From Parahoeflea halophila (GTDB lineage: Bacteria > Pseudomonadota > Alphaproteobacteria > Rhizobiales > Rhizobiaceae), in NCBI RefSeq assembly GCF_900220985.1, contig NZ_OCPC01000003.1, positions 496,001 to 560,000 of the forward strand: a stretch of DNA of 64,000 bases, given 5' to 3'. Position numbers and translations under genes: made by a program. Shown piece by piece: positions 1-9,304 of this stretch. How positions within the stretch are numbered: position 1 is the stretch's first letter; the number at the start of each line of letters is the position of its first letter. The notes under the pieces are model-generated. The model saw only the letters and a program-made list of their open reading frames with translations. It did not search any database and was not told the origin of the DNA.

Positions 1-1433
1 TGACGATACCATTGACAGACCCCGCACTTATCGAACGCTTTGCAGCCATAACAGGCGAACAGAACGCACTGACCGCCGACGCCGACATTGCACCGCACCT
101 CATCGAGTTGCGGGGACTCTACAAGGGCGAAAGCCCCCTGGTGCTGCGCCCGGCGGACACGGAGCAGGTCTCAGCCATCCTGCGGCTTGCGCATGAAACC
201 AATACGGCAATCGTGCCGCAGGGCGGCAATACAGGACTTGTGGGGGCGCAATCCCCGCGTCCGGGCAAAGGCGAAGTGGTGCTGTCACTCTCCAGGCTCA
301 ACAAGATCCGCTCGCTTGATACGGTCGGTCAGACCATGGTTGCCGAAGCCGGGGTCGTCCTCGAAAGGGCTCAGCAGGCAGCGGCAGACGCCGATCTGTT
401 GTTTCCGCTTTCGCTCGGATCGGAAGGTTCCTGCCAGATCGGCGGCAACCTGTCCTCCAATGCCGGCGGAACCGCGGTGCTTGCCTATGGCAACATGCGC
501 CAGCTCTGCCTCGGCATCGAGGCCGTCCTTCCCGATGGCGAGATCTGGCATGGCTTGCGAGCGCTGAAGAAAGACAATACCGGCTACGACCTGCGGGATC
601 TGTTCATCGGTGCGGAAGGCACGCTCGGAATCATCACCGCAGCGGTGCTGAAGCTGTTTCCTGCCCCACGCGGCCACGAAACCATTTATGCAGGCGTCGA
701 CAGCCCGGAAACGGCGCTGAAACTGTTCCGGCTGGCACAGGATTTCTGTGGACCTTCACTGACCGGGTTCGAACTGATGCCGCGCATCGGCATCGAGTTC
801 ACCACCCGCCATATCGAGGGCGTGCGCGATCCGCTGTCGGTGGCACATCCGTGGTATGTGCTCATCGACATCACCTCGGGCCGGTCGCAGGAGGCAGCAC
901 GCGACATGCTGGAAGGCCTGTTCATCGCGGCCGATGAAAAAGGGCTGATCCGCGACGCGGCAGCTGCCGAGACCGAAGCCCAGCGTCAGTCGTTCTGGAA
1001 GCTGAGGGAATCAATGTCCTGGGCTCAGAAACCTGAGGGCGGCTCGATCAAGCACGACGTATCGGTGCCTGTGGCGCTGGTGCCGGAATTTCTCGCCACC
1101 GCCGATCAGGCGGTGCTCAAGGCCATGCCCGAGGCGCGGATCGTCGCCTTCGGGCACATGGGCGACGGCAATATCCATTACAACATCTCCCAGCCCAAGG
1201 GCGCAGACAAAGAGACATTTCTTGCCCGCTGGAAGGAAATGAACGAGATCGTTCATGCGATTGTCCTGAAATTGAACGGTTCGATCTCAGCCGAACATGG
1301 CATCGGACAGCTCAAGCGGGATGAACTGGCCGCCATCCGTACGCCTGTGGAAATGGCGATGATGCAGCGCATCAAGGATGCATTCGATCCCAGGGGGATC
1401 ATGAATCCGGGCAAGGTGATAGCCTCCCGGTAA
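1..1433 (+). CDS. FAD-binding 2-hydroxyacid dehydrogenase (GlcD/D-2-hydroxyglutarate dehydrogenase type), start just outside window
   Basis: This is a flavoprotein of the FAD-linked oxidase family (PCMH-type FAD domain plus C-terminal FAD-oxidase domain), which oxidises D-2-hydroxyacids such as D-lactate or D-2-hydroxyglutarate. The FAD-binding half is shown by the VPQGGNTGLVGAQ stretch near residues 70-80 and by GSEGSCQIGGNLSSNAGG near 135-152. The C-terminal half carries GHMGDGNIHYN and SAEHGIG, the usual metal and substrate motifs. The first start codon inside the window is TTG at 12. However, the window opens with TG in the same frame, so an ATG with its A one base outside (ATG ACG ATA CCA) is the likelier start. 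Length of about 475 residues fits the family. The exact substrate cannot be told from sequence. Confidence 0.88.
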   Translation, partial: TIPLTDPALIERFAAITGEQNALTADADIAPHLIELRGLYKGESPLVLRPADTEQVSAILRLAHETNTAIVPQGGNTGLVGAQSPRPGKGEVVLSLSRLNKIRSLDTVGQTMVAEAGVVLERAQQAAADADLLFPLSLGSEGSCQIGGNLSSNAGGTAVLAYGNMRQLCLGIEAVLPDGEIWHGLRALKKDNTGYDLRDLFIGAEGTLGIITAAVLKLFPAPRGHETIYAGVDSPETALKLFRLAQDFCGPSLTGFELMPRIGIEFTTRHIEGVRDPLSVAHPWYVLIDITSGRSQEAARDMLEGLFIAADEKGLIRDAAAAETEAQRQSFWKLRESMSWAQKPEGGSIKHDVSVPVALVPEFLATADQAVLKAMPEARIVAFGHMGDGNIHYNISQPKGADKETFLARWKEMNEIVHAIVLKLNGSISAEHGIGQLKRDELAAIRTPVEMAMMQRIKDAFDPRGIMNPGKVIASR

Positions 1434-1617
1434 CCTTTCCGAATTGCAAATGGGACGGTCGTCTTTCGCTAACCATTTCCGATACATAGGTTTTCTTAAC
1501 CCAAAACCTTAAGCCGACTGGAACGGCTGTGGGCCATTTTGCTTGCTGTGAGAGGGCGAAAAGCCCCGGATGAGAAGACCGGATAACCGGCTCTCAAGAG
1601 TTACAGAGGCGATTAAC

Positions 1618-2184
1618 ATGACCAACCCGGTATTGAAGCCCGAATGGGCCGGTTTCGAACTACGGCTCGACCCAGGAAGCTTCCCGCAGCGCGTTTCCTA
1701 TTCGGTGGGCGAGGAGCAGGATGAGATCTCCGTCACGCTCGACGGGCGCGGTGCCGTGCTCAAGAAGATGCTTTCGAAATCGGGGCTTCCGCTGTCCATC
1801 GCGCTGCCGGCACGCGCCTTCGAGGGTGTCGCAGCACGGGCAATTGACCATGGTGACGGCACAGTCACGGTGACGCTTGAGCTGCATCACAGTGATGCCG
1901 CCATGTGCGTACCGCTTCTGGTGGCCCACAATCTCGATGACATTGCCGCCGACTGGCGCGCCTGGGCGGAGCTGTATCAACTGCCGATGATGATGGTTGA
2001 AGCCGATGGCGTCGCCCGCCCGCTTGACGACGGGTCGGCACAGCCCGCAACTGGCGCACCGACGCGTCGCCGCCGCCACAGCCAGATCGCCGACCGGCGG
2101 CCGCGCTTCCTGGTTCGCCGTTCAACCGGCAAAATTGGCATCCGCATGAAAATCGAAGGCCGCGAGATCATCGCACGGCGCTAA
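1618..2184 (+). CDS. DUF6101 family protein
   Basis: A 188-residue soluble protein that resembles the conserved rhizobial DUF6101 family, whose function is unknown. The reading frame is open from 1570, but the ATG at 1618 gives the start usual for the family (MTNPVLKPEWAG). There is no signal peptide or membrane segment. The last 40 residues are strongly basic, with an RRRR cluster and KIGIRMKIEGREI, which could contact nucleic acid or acidic partners; that is inference only. It stands alone, downstream of the FAD dehydrogenase with a 184 bp gap that holds AT-rich sequence, and is followed by a palindromic repeat and a strong terminator. Confidence 0.6.
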   Translation: MTNPVLKPEWAGFELRLDPGSFPQRVSYSVGEEQDEISVTLDGRGAVLKKMLSKSGLPLSIALPARAFEGVAARAIDHGDGTVTVTLELHHSDAAMCVPLLVAHNLDDIAADWRAWAELYQLPMMMVEADGVARPLDDGSAQPATGAPTRRRRHSQIADRRPRFLVRRSTGKIGIRMKIEGREIIARR

Positions 2185-2232
2185 TGCATGTCGCGTTCAA
2201 ATGGATTCATTTGAACGATAACGTACATGCAT
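2184..2232. repeat. Nested palindromic intergenic element
   Basis: Two inverted repeats are nested. The outer arms are ATGCATGT (2184-2191) and ACATGCAT (2225-2232). The inner arms are the 10-base CGTTCAAATG (2194-2203) and CATTTGAACG (2208-2217) around a 4-base loop. The element starts at the last base of the DUF6101 stop codon. Its ATGCATGTCG-type ends resemble short dispersed repeats seen between genes in rhizobia, but only one copy was found in this window. Confidence 0.45.
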
Positions 2233-2321
2233 CATTTCAAAGTGTTACAGCGACCTTTGCGTATCCGACTGGATGCGCAGCGCTGTAGAGCGTCGTCCGA
2301 TTGACTAGACGCAGCCTATCG

Positions 2322-2361
2322 GCCCGGTCGCCTGCCCCACACAGGCGACCGGGCTCTTTTT
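2322..2361 (+). terminator. Rho-independent terminator after the DUF6101 gene
   Basis: A perfect 13 bp GC-rich stem (2322-2334 with 2342-2354) has a 7-base loop and is followed on the plus strand by TCTTTTT. It ends transcription of the DUF6101 gene. It also abuts the stop codon of the convergent ubiA gene at 2361, though that side lacks a T tract. Confidence 0.85.
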
Positions 2362-3305
2362 CATATGAGGAGGGCTGCGACGAGGCCCAGAAACACGATC
2401 AGACCGACATGGCTGTTGGCCTTGAACAAGGACAGGCACTGATCTGCATCATCGATGTCGATCACCTTGATCTGCCAGCCAAGCATGGCGACCGCAATCG
2501 CAAGCCCGGCGTAGGCGGGCCAGGACACACCGCTGAGCCAGAACGCTGAAAGCGCCATGGCCGCAAACAAGCCGTAAAACAGGACAAGCCAGATCTTGGT
2601 GTTCTCGGCAAACAGACGCGCGGTGGAACGAACGCCGACAAGCGCATCGTCCTCCTTGTCCTGGTGGGCATAGATGGTGTCGTAGCCGATGGTCCAGGCA
2701 ATGGCGCCAGCATAAAGCAGAACCGGGGGCCAGGCCAGTTCACCAAACACCGCTGCCCATCCCATCAGCGCGCCCCAGGAAAACGCAAGCCCGAGGAAGA
2801 ATTGCGGCCAGTCGGTAAAGCGCTTGGCGAACGGGTAGATCGCCACCACGCCGAGCGAGGCTATTCCCAGCAGGATCGCGAAGCTGTTGAACTGGATCAG
2901 AACCAGCAGTCCGACCAGCGCCTGCACGACGAGGAACGCCGTTGCTGCAAAGCGCGAAATCCGTCCCGAAGGCAAGGGCCGCGAGCGGGTACGCGCCACC
3001 TTTGCGTCGATCTTTTGATCGACGAGATCATTCCAGGTGCAGCCGGCACCGCGCATGGCGATGGCTCCGGCCATGAACAAGAACAGATGCCAGAGCATCA
3101 GGCCCGGCGACCAGACCGTGCTGATATTGGTGGGCGAATTTGCGACATTGGCGGCGAGCGCCGAAGACCAGAAGCATGGCCACATCAGCAACTGCCAGCC
3201 GATCGGCCGATCCCAGCGCGCCAGTTGAGCGTGCGGCCAGATCGCGCGGGGCAGGACGCGGTAAACCCAATTGCCCGAGGGTGCATCGGCAACGCGGGCG
3301 TTCAT
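2361..3305 (-). CDS. ubiA: 4-hydroxybenzoate octaprenyltransferase
   Basis: Inner-membrane prenyltransferase that joins the polyprenyl chain to 4-hydroxybenzoate, the first committed step of ubiquinone synthesis. Both Asp-rich motifs of the UbiA superfamily are present: NDLVDQKID in the first half and YDTIYAHQDKEDD in the second, with about nine hydrophobic helices. The frame is open back to a GTG at 3353. I prefer the ATG at 3305 (MNARVADAPSG), which gives 314 residues, close to the family norm; 3335 is another in-frame ATG. The octaprenyl diphosphate synthase that would supply its side chain is at 17955-18971. No ubiquinone gene is adjacent. Confidence 0.93.
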   Translation of the reverse strand: MNARVADAPSGNWVYRVLPRAIWPHAQLARWDRPIGWQLLMWPCFWSSALAANVANSPTNISTVWSPGLMLWHLFLFMAGAIAMRGAGCTWNDLVDQKIDAKVARTRSRPLPSGRISRFAATAFLVVQALVGLLVLIQFNSFAILLGIASLGVVAIYPFAKRFTDWPQFFLGLAFSWGALMGWAAVFGELAWPPVLLYAGAIAWTIGYDTIYAHQDKEDDALVGVRSTARLFAENTKIWLVLFYGLFAAMALSAFWLSGVSWPAYAGLAIAVAMLGWQIKVIDIDDADQCLSLFKANSHVGLIVFLGLVAALLI

Positions 3306-3405
3306 CTCGTCTGTGGTGTGTGACCTCTTGCGCATGACCGCGAGTGTTGCCACCGCCGCGGTGGCAGGTCAAGACGAGCGAAGCCAGGCCTGGAGCAAAT
3401 GGCGA

Positions 3406-3858
3406 TTATGCGCTTATCGCTCTCACTGGCCTCTGGGTATCGGCAATAAAATCGCGGCTGAATGCGACAACCGTGTCCAGCAACATCCCGCTGTCATCGT
3501 TTGTAATCCGTTCGGCCAGAGTGTGGCGCGATATCTGGAACAGCTTGCGATCAGCTGCCCTGTTTGCATCAAGCTGCTTGAAACCCATGCTCCATCGGCT
3601 GAACAAACGCTTCCCGGCAGCCTGCTCGAGCACAAGCATCAGGTTGCGATGCCGGTCGTCAGCCTGAATGCGGCGGTAGAGGCTGCGAACCGTATCGGGT
3701 TCACCTTCAAGAACCTGTATGAACACGCCATCAGCCCACAGCAGCATGCCGGTGACGCAGTTACGCAGATTGTTGCGCCGGGAAGCTGTCAGAATGTCCT
3801 CAATGTCGGTATCGCTCATCTGGGAGGATGCACCGCTGACGTACAACATTTGCAACAT
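3406..3858 (-). CDS. BLUF-domain blue-light sensor protein
   Basis: A single-domain flavin photoreceptor of 150 residues. With the ATG at 3858 as residue 1, the known photochemical residues of the BLUF family align with AppA at a constant offset of 15: Tyr6 (AppA Y21), Asn30 (N45), Gln48 (Q63), Trp89 (W104) and Met91 (M106). It should therefore bind FAD and be photoactive. The frame is open upstream to 4044, but GGAG sits 8 bases before the ATG at 3858 and BLUF domains start directly at this point. The C-terminal 55 residues form the usual helical cap. There is no fused output domain (EAL, GGDEF or similar), so it must signal to a partner. It is transcribed divergently from purD across a 233 bp gap. 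Confidence 0.9.
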   Translation of the reverse strand: MLQMLYVSGASSQMSDTDIEDILTASRRNNLRNCVTGMLLWADGVFIQVLEGEPDTVRSLYRRIQADDRHRNLMLVLEQAAGKRLFSRWSMGFKQLDANRAADRKLFQISRHTLAERITNDDSGMLLDTVVAFSRDFIADTQRPVRAISA

Positions 3859-4091
3859 CGAGCTCACTCCGTTTGCTAGTCGTGGCAAGGCGGGGCCTGC
3901 CGCCCGCATATTCGCATGTTTAACAATGGAACCGTTGCGAAAGCCTGAAGCAAGCGTCTCGAATTGCTGGCAAAACGCAATGAAGCAGAATGCGCGCGGC
4001 AAGTTCACTTGACCATCCGCACGCGATTTCCTAACCCGATGCAAACTCGACCCCGCGCTGCCGGGACAAGGCCAACCGATGGAGATTTCCG

Positions 4092-5372
4092 ATGTTGAAT
4101 GTGCTGTTGATCGGGTCTGGCGGACGCGAACATGCGCTGGCCTGGAAGATTGCCCAGTCGCCGATGCTCGGCACGCTCCATGCCGCGCCGGGCAATCCGG
4201 GGATCGCCGAGCATGCGACGCTCAGCGCACTCGATGTCAGCGACAATGAGGCGGTCACCAGATTCTGCAGGAACCAGGCTATCGACCTGGTGGTGGTCGG
4301 CCCGGAAGCGCCTCTGGTGGCGGGGCTGGCCGACGCACTGAAGGCTGACGGGATCGCCGTCTTCGGCCCGTCGGCGGCAGCGGCACAGCTTGAGGGATCA
4401 AAAGGCTTTACCAAGGATCTGTGCGCGCGCGAAAACATTCCGACCGGCGCCTATCAGCGATTCAACAATGCGCCCAAGGCCAAGGCCTATGCCCGGGCGC
4501 AGGGCGCGCCAATCGTGATCAAGGCCGACGGGCTTGCCGCCGGCAAGGGTGTCACCGTGGCTATGACCATGGAGGAAGCGCTGGCAGCCATCGAGGATTG
4601 CTTCGAAGGTGCCTTTGGCGCGGCTGGCGCTGAAGTGGTGGTCGAGGAATTCCTGCATGGCGAAGAAGCCAGCTTCTTCTGCCTGTGCGACGGCAAGACC
4701 GCCCTGCCCTTCGGTACGGCGCAGGACCACAAGCGGGTTGGCGACGGCGACACCGGCCCCAACACCGGCGGCATGGGTGCCTATTCGCCTGCCCCGGTGA
4801 TGACGCCGGACCTGGTCGAGCAGACCATGCGCGAGATCATCGAGCCAACCATGCGTGGCATGGCGGCGCTCGGCGCTCCGTTCACCGGTGTGCTCTATGC
4901 CGGCCTGATGATCGACGAGAGCGGGCCGAAGCTGATCGAATACAATGTCCGCTTCGGCGATCCCGAATGCCAGGTGCTGATGATGCGGCTGAAGGACGAT
5001 ATCCTGGTGCTGCTCAAGGCAGCGGCGGAAGGCGAGCTGGCACATGTTTCGGCGCGCTGGAAGGATGATGCGGCGCTGACCGTTGTGATGGCCGCGGAAG
5101 GCTATCCCGGCACGCCGAAGAAAGGCACGCCGATTGCCGGTCTGGCCGCGGCAGAAGCCAGTGGCGCCAAGGTGTTTCATGCCGGCACGAAGCTTGAGGG
5201 CGATCAGCTGGTGGCCAATGGCGGGCGGGTGCTCAACGTCACGGCGCAAGGCGTGAGCGTGACCGATGCCCAGGCGAAAGCCTATCAGGCGGTTGACACC
5301 ATCGACTGGCCGGGCGGGTTTTGCCGCCGTGACATCGGCTGGCGGGCAGTCGAGCGCGAAGCCGAAAATTAA
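4092..5372 (+). CDS. purD: Phosphoribosylamine-glycine ligase (GAR synthetase)
   Basis: Cytosolic ATP-grasp enzyme that joins glycine to 5-phosphoribosylamine, the second step of de novo purine synthesis. It opens with the family signature [17 protein letters not shown]. The ATP-grasp core includes [16 protein letters not shown], the family motif RFGDPECQ and NTGGMGAY. At 426 residues it is full length. GGAG lies 8 bases before the ATG. No other purine biosynthesis gene is next to it, which is normal for a dispersed purine pathway. The next gene starts 150 bp downstream. Confidence 0.97.
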   Translation: MLNVLLIGSGGREHALAWKIAQSPMLGTLHAAPGNPGIAEHATLSALDVSDNEAVTRFCRNQAIDLVVVGPEAPLVAGLADALKADGIAVFGPSAAAAQLEGSKGFTKDLCARENIPTGAYQRFNNAPKAKAYARAQGAPIVIKADGLAAGKGVTVAMTMEEALAAIEDCFEGAFGAAGAEVVVEEFLHGEEASFFCLCDGKTALPFGTAQDHKRVGDGDTGPNTGGMGAYSPAPVMTPDLVEQTMREIIEPTMRGMAALGAPFTGVLYAGLMIDESGPKLIEYNVRFGDPECQVLMMRLKDDILVLLKAAAEGELAHVSARWKDDAALTVVMAAEGYPGTPKKGTPIAGLAAAEASGAKVFHAGTKLEGDQLVANGGRVLNVTAQGVSVTDAQAKAYQAVDTIDWPGGFCRRDIGWRAVEREAEN

Positions 5373-5522
5373 CGCCCTGTTTACCGCTTCCAAAAACCGG
5401 ATCGTAACGGCCCCTTGCTAGAGTGCACTCACCAGAACCGGAAATCCGGTTGTTGCAAGTGCTGGAGCGGCCCGGGTGCATTCGAATGGAATGTGCTCCG
5501 CTCCGAGAGGGGAGTAGATACG

Positions 5523-6056
5523 ATGCAAAGACTTATCCTTGCCGCTGCGTTGTGCCTTGGCGCAGGTCAGGCCGGCGCCTCGTCGATCCAGCCCTACACC
5601 CCGAGCGCAAATGCACGCACCAGCATCGTCGAAATCGGCTGCCCGGCCTGTGCACGCGCGGCCGCAGAGAAAGCCGCCGCCGAAGCCGAGATACGGCTGG
5701 AGCCGGGCGAGCAGATCGTCGAGGTGCACGAAGTCGACGGCCAGATGATGATCTACCGGACCGAGAACCTGCTTGGCGGTTCGCCGGTGACGATGGTCCG
5801 CAAGGCAAGCGAGGCGGATCTCATCGCGCTGGGCTATGCGAAGCCGGAAGCCAACCAGAGCGCCGAAGCGAAGGAGCCGGTTGCAAAAACCGCTGACACG
5901 CCAGTGATCGCCGAACCCGGAAGCGGACCGAAACTGTTCGAGCCGGTGACGGCCAACAGCGCCCCGGGCGTTGACCAGGAGACCATGACCTCTGCCCTGG
6001 GCGACGACGCAAAAGCGGAATTCGATCCGTCGAAATTCGAGCTCCGGCTCAACTGA
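5523..6056 (+). CDS. Secreted protein with a CxxC motif (HPE1-like)
   Basis: A 177-residue exported protein. The ATG at 5523 has GGGGAG upstream and opens a clear signal peptide (MQRLILAAALCLGAGQAGAS). The frame is open back to 5415, but that extension has no matching features. After cleavage come IVEIGCPACARAA (Cys40 and Cys43) and a compact region ending in YRTENLLGGSPVTMVRKAS, followed by a low-complexity Ala/Glu/Pro-rich tail. The pattern resembles the rhizobial family annotated as plant virulence effector HPE1-like. That assignment is from memory of the family and the function is unknown. The CxxC pair could be redox active or bind a metal. Confidence 0.6.
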   Translation: MQRLILAAALCLGAGQAGASSIQPYTPSANARTSIVEIGCPACARAAAEKAAAEAEIRLEPGEQIVEVHEVDGQMMIYRTENLLGGSPVTMVRKASEADLIALGYAKPEANQSAEAKEPVAKTADTPVIAEPGSGPKLFEPVTANSAPGVDQETMTSALGDDAKAEFDPSKFELRLN

Positions 6057-6193
6057 CATTATTCATCAGGACGGGAATTCGATCACCCGTCCCTGCCCCG
6101 CAAGCCCTCGTTCCGGGTCACGCGAAGGCACCCAGCCGGCGCCCGCCTCCAGGGGTTGCCGGCTTCGGGCATTCAAGATACCTCTAAATCACC

Positions 6194-8362
6194 TCAGCCC
6201 GCGATGCGGGAAAAATCGGCGACAGCGCCGGTGGCCTGACGGATCATCGCGAGCAACGCCAGCCGGTTGGCACGAACCGAGTCGTTTTCGGCATTAACCA
6301 GCACCGCCTCAAAAAATGAATCAACAGGTTCACGCAACGTCGCAAGTGCGCTCATGGCGGCGGAATAATCTTCGCTTTCAATGGCTTGAGTTGCCTGACT
6401 GACAGACTGATTCACCGCCGCGAAGAGCTTCTTCTCTTCATCAAGCTCGAACAGGGACGGGTTTACCGATTCGGCAACCGCCGTCCCCTTCTTCTCTTCA
6501 GCTGCAAGAATGTTGGCGGCACGCTTGGTTCCGGCCAGCAAGTTCTTGCCGTCCTCGGTGTCGAGGAATGCACCGAGAGCTTCGACACGGCGGGTGATAT
6601 CCAGAAGATCATCGGACTCGGCCGTGATCACCGCGTCGATAAGATCGTGGCGGGCGCCCTGATCGCGCAGATAGACTTTCAGGCGGTCGTGGAAGAAGAA
6701 GAGGAGGTCGGTAGCCAGACCTTCAGGCGCAGCTTCCACCCGCTTCTGGCTGACAAGAGATTCCAGGCTCTTGGCAATTTGCGACAAGAGATCCAGCTCG
6801 ACGGCATTTTCGACCAGAATCCGGATCACGCCCAGCGCAGCACGGCGGAGCGCATAGGGATCCTTCGAGCCTGTGGGCTTTTCGTCGATGGCCCAGAAGC
6901 CCACGAGCGTGTCGAGCTTGTCGGCCAGAGCGACCGAAATCGAGACCGGGTCGGTCGGCACCTTATCGGACGGACCCTGCGGCTTGTAATGCTCCTCGGC
7001 GGCCAGCGCGACGCTCTCGTTCTCGCCCTGAAGGCCGGCATAGATGCGCCCCATGACGCCCTGCAGTTCGGGAAATTCGCCGACAACCTCGGTGGTCAGG
7101 TCGGCCTTGGCGAGCATGGCGGCACGGGTGGCGAGTTCCGGATCGGAGCCGACGACAGGCGCAAGTTCCGCAGCCAGCCTGGCGATGCGCTCCACGCGTT
7201 CGCCCTGGGTGCCCAGCTTGGCATGGAAGGTGACGCCCAGCTGATCGAGCTTGGCCATGCGCTGGTCGAGCGGCTTGGCCAGATCAAGCCCGAGCTTTTC
7301 AGCCGACGCTGTCAGCTTGTCGCGGTCGGGCAGATCGGCCTGGTCGGTGTTCCAGAAATAGAGCGCATCGGACAGGCGCGCTCGCACCACCTTGGCGTTG
7401 CCAAGCGCGATATCCTTGCCGCCGTCGCTGGCCTCGATGTTGGAGACCAGGACGAACTTGTTCGACAAGCCACGACCGGGCTTTCTCAGCACGAAGCATT
7501 TCTGGTTGGTCTTGATGGTGAGCCGGATGATGTCGTCGGGGATCTCGAGAAAATCCTCCTCGAACTCGCCCATCAGCACCACGGGCCATTCGACCAGGCC
7601 GGAGACCTCGTCGAGCAGGCCTTCGTCCTCGACCAGCTCGAGGCCTGACGCGAAAGCCAGATTGCGGGCGTCCGAGGCGATGATCTCCTTGCGGCGCTCG
7701 GCGTCGAGAACCACGTGCGCGCGCTCGAGCTTTTCGGAATAATCATCAAAGCGGCGCACGGTGAAGCTGTCTGGCGCGTGGAAACGGTGGCCGGACGTGG
7801 TATTGCCGGACACAAGCCCGTCGATCTCAAAAGCAATGACTGTCGGCTCTTCGGTTTCCGGACCGAAAGTGCAGATGATCGACTGCAGCGGACGCACCCA
7901 TCTGAGCGAACCGGGCTTGGACGAGGCCTCGCCCCAGCGCATCGACTTGGGCCAGGAGAAGCCGCGAATGATGCCGGGCATCACCTCGGCAATGATTGCT
8001 TCCGCATCGCGGCCGGGTTTGGAGATATGAGCGACGTAGAAATCGCCCTTCTTCGGATCGGTGTGCACATGGGCTTCGGAAATGTCGTTGAGCCCGGCCT
8101 TGCGCATGAAGCCGGCCAGAGCCTGTTCCGGCGCTTTGGTCGACGGGCCCTTGATCTCCTCATGCACATCGGCCGATTTCGGAGTCAGGCCGCGGATATC
8201 AAGCGTGAGCCGGCGCGGAGTCCAGTATTCGCGTGCTGCCTCATAGGTGAGCCCGGCATCGACCAGCGCATCGGTGATGGACTTGCGCAGATCGCCGGCA
8301 GCCTTGCGCTGCATGCGTGCGGGTATCTCTTCGGAGCGAAGTTCAATCAGAAGATCGGGCAT
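6194..8362 (-). CDS. glyS: Glycine-tRNA ligase beta subunit
   Basis: Beta subunit of the alpha2beta2 glycyl-tRNA synthetase, which charges tRNA(Gly) together with GlyQ (13456-14409). The N-terminus ([20 protein letters not shown]) is the family signature and the protein is full length at 722 residues. The start at 8362 has GGAG 8 bases upstream. The first 16 codons are repeated 128 bp upstream (8443-8490), out of continuity with the gene, so two near-identical start regions exist. The alpha gene lies about 5 kb upstream on the same strand, with four unrelated genes between. The fasciclin gene directly upstream ends in its own terminator, so glyS probably has its own promoter in the region around 8363-8510 or relies on readthrough. 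Confidence 0.95.
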   Translation of the reverse strand: MPDLLIELRSEEIPARMQRKAAGDLRKSITDALVDAGLTYEAAREYWTPRRLTLDIRGLTPKSADVHEEIKGPSTKAPEQALAGFMRKAGLNDISEAHVHTDPKKGDFYVAHISKPGRDAEAIIAEVMPGIIRGFSWPKSMRWGEASSKPGSLRWVRPLQSIICTFGPETEEPTVIAFEIDGLVSGNTTSGHRFHAPDSFTVRRFDDYSEKLERAHVVLDAERRKEIIASDARNLAFASGLELVEDEGLLDEVSGLVEWPVVLMGEFEEDFLEIPDDIIRLTIKTNQKCFVLRKPGRGLSNKFVLVSNIEASDGGKDIALGNAKVVRARLSDALYFWNTDQADLPDRDKLTASAEKLGLDLAKPLDQRMAKLDQLGVTFHAKLGTQGERVERIARLAAELAPVVGSDPELATRAAMLAKADLTTEVVGEFPELQGVMGRIYAGLQGENESVALAAEEHYKPQGPSDKVPTDPVSISVALADKLDTLVGFWAIDEKPTGSKDPYALRRAALGVIRILVENAVELDLLSQIAKSLESLVSQKRVEAAPEGLATDLLFFFHDRLKVYLRDQGARHDLIDAVITAESDDLLDITRRVEALGAFLDTEDGKNLLAGTKRAANILAAEEKKGTAVAESVNPSLFELDEEKKLFAAVNQSVSQATQAIESEDYSAAMSALATLREPVDSFFEAVLVNAENDSVRANRLALLAMIRQATGAVADFSRIAG

Positions 8363-8490
8363 CAGTATTGCTCCACCATGGTGCTGCGCACGCTGTTTCC
8401 ATGCTTGCCCGTCCTCGCGGCTCCGCCGCTGCGGGCGAGCGGGCGTGCGGGTATCTCTTCAGAGCGAAGTTCAATCAGAAGATCGGGCAT
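8315..8490 (-). repeat. Tandem partial duplication of the glyS 5' end
   Basis: A 48 bp segment encoding the first 16 residues of GlyS occurs twice in direct orientation, at 8315-8362 (the start of the full gene) and at 8443-8490, offset by 128 bp. The copies differ at one base (TTCGGAGC against TTCAGAGC on the plus strand), a silent change. An 80 bp segment lies between them. Confidence 0.95.
8362..8490 (-). CDS. 42-codon reading frame from the duplicated glyS start (upstream ORF)
   Basis: The upstream copy of the glyS start opens a 42-residue frame: 16 residues identical to the GlyS N-terminus, then 26 unrelated residues that are Arg/Gly/Ala-rich. Its TGA overlaps the glyS ATG as TGATG, an arrangement typical of translational coupling. 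A purine-rich GGAAAG lies 4 bases before this ATG. It is either a decaying remnant of a duplication or an expressed leader peptide that feeds ribosomes to glyS. It is too short to act as a synthetase subunit. Confidence 0.45.
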   Translation of the reverse strand: MPDLLIELRSEEIPARPLARSGGAARTGKHGNSVRSTMVEQY

Positions 8491-8509
8491 GGCACTTTCC
8501 AGAAAACAG

Positions 8510-8544
8510 ATTTCGGGCGGGACTTAGCAAGCCCCGCCCGAAAT
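8510..8544 (-). terminator. Terminator after the fasciclin gene
   Basis: A perfect 12 bp stem (8510-8521 with 8533-8544) around an 11-base loop is followed on the minus strand by CTGTTTTC. It lies 42 bp after the fasciclin stop codon and about 20 bp before the upstream glyS start copy. The T tract is short, so termination may be incomplete. Confidence 0.7.
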
Positions 8545-8586
8545 GTCATCCATCGATTGCCACATATGCGTGGCCGGTGCCGCTGA

Positions 8587-9072
8587 TCAGCTTGACGGCA
8601 GCATGACCGTGTCAATGACGTGAATGACGCCGTTGTCGGCCTTGATGTCGGCCTGAACCACAGTGGCATCGTCGACGGTCACAACCGCGCCGGACTTGGC
8701 GACAGCCAGCGTGCGGTCGCCACCGGACTTGATGGTGCGAACATGAATCGGCCCGGCAGGAAGCTGGTTGGACACGAGTTCACGCGGCAGCACATGGTAG
8801 CTCAAGATCGCGGCCAGCTTGTCCTTGTTTTCGGGCTTGAGCAGATCTTCGACGGTACCGGCAGGAAGTTTGGCAAATGCGTCGTCGGTAGGTGCAAAGA
8901 CGGACAGGTTTTCGCCTGTGGCCAGTGCATCTGCGAGACCAGCGGCCTTCGCGGCAGCCAGCAGAGTTCCAAACACGCCTGCTTCCTTTGCGGTCTCAAC
9001 GATGTTGGCGGCGTTGGCTGCCGGCGCGGAAAGGGTGAGCACCATAGCGGCGGCAAGAAGGGACTTTCTCAT
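8587..9072 (-). CDS. Exported fasciclin (FAS1) domain protein
   Basis: A 161-residue secreted protein with one FAS1 domain, a fold linked to adhesion and cell-surface interaction. The ATG at 9072 has GGAGAA just upstream and opens a signal peptide (residues 1-21, ending in ANA). The domain shows both conserved blocks: NLSVFAPTDDAFAKLPAGT (H1) and the C-terminal GVIHVIDTVMLP (H2), with LSYHVLP between. It sits alone between the DUF2207 gene and glyS and has its own terminator, so it may be a later arrival in the glyQ-glyS interval. Confidence 0.9.
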   Translation of the reverse strand: MRKSLLAAAMVLTLSAPAANAANIVETAKEAGVFGTLLAAAKAAGLADALATGENLSVFAPTDDAFAKLPAGTVEDLLKPENKDKLAAILSYHVLPRELVSNQLPAGPIHVRTIKSGGDRTLAVAKSGAVVTVDDATVVQADIKADNGVIHVIDTVMLPSS

Positions 9073-9304
9073 AGCGGTTCTCCAAGGTCTGGTGGGTTGT
9101 TTCGTTGGCAGCTTTGCTGACGACAACACCGTCTACGCGCCGCAACCGTCTTGGATCGGACAGGTGGCTTCACAGCATTGTCAGAACGAAAAGATGATCC
9201 GGATTCCCAAATGAGCGTAGGGGCGGCATCGAAGCGGCTGTCTTCAACCAGCGAAGACCCGGTCAATCGGGCGTCCGTTCACGGCGTAGCGCCGCCTGAT
9301 ACGC

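Noticed and set aside
6386-7648. 420-residue plus-strand frame opposite glyS
   Set aside because: It lies wholly antisense to glyS, whose protein matches its family throughout. Long antisense frames are expected at this GC content.
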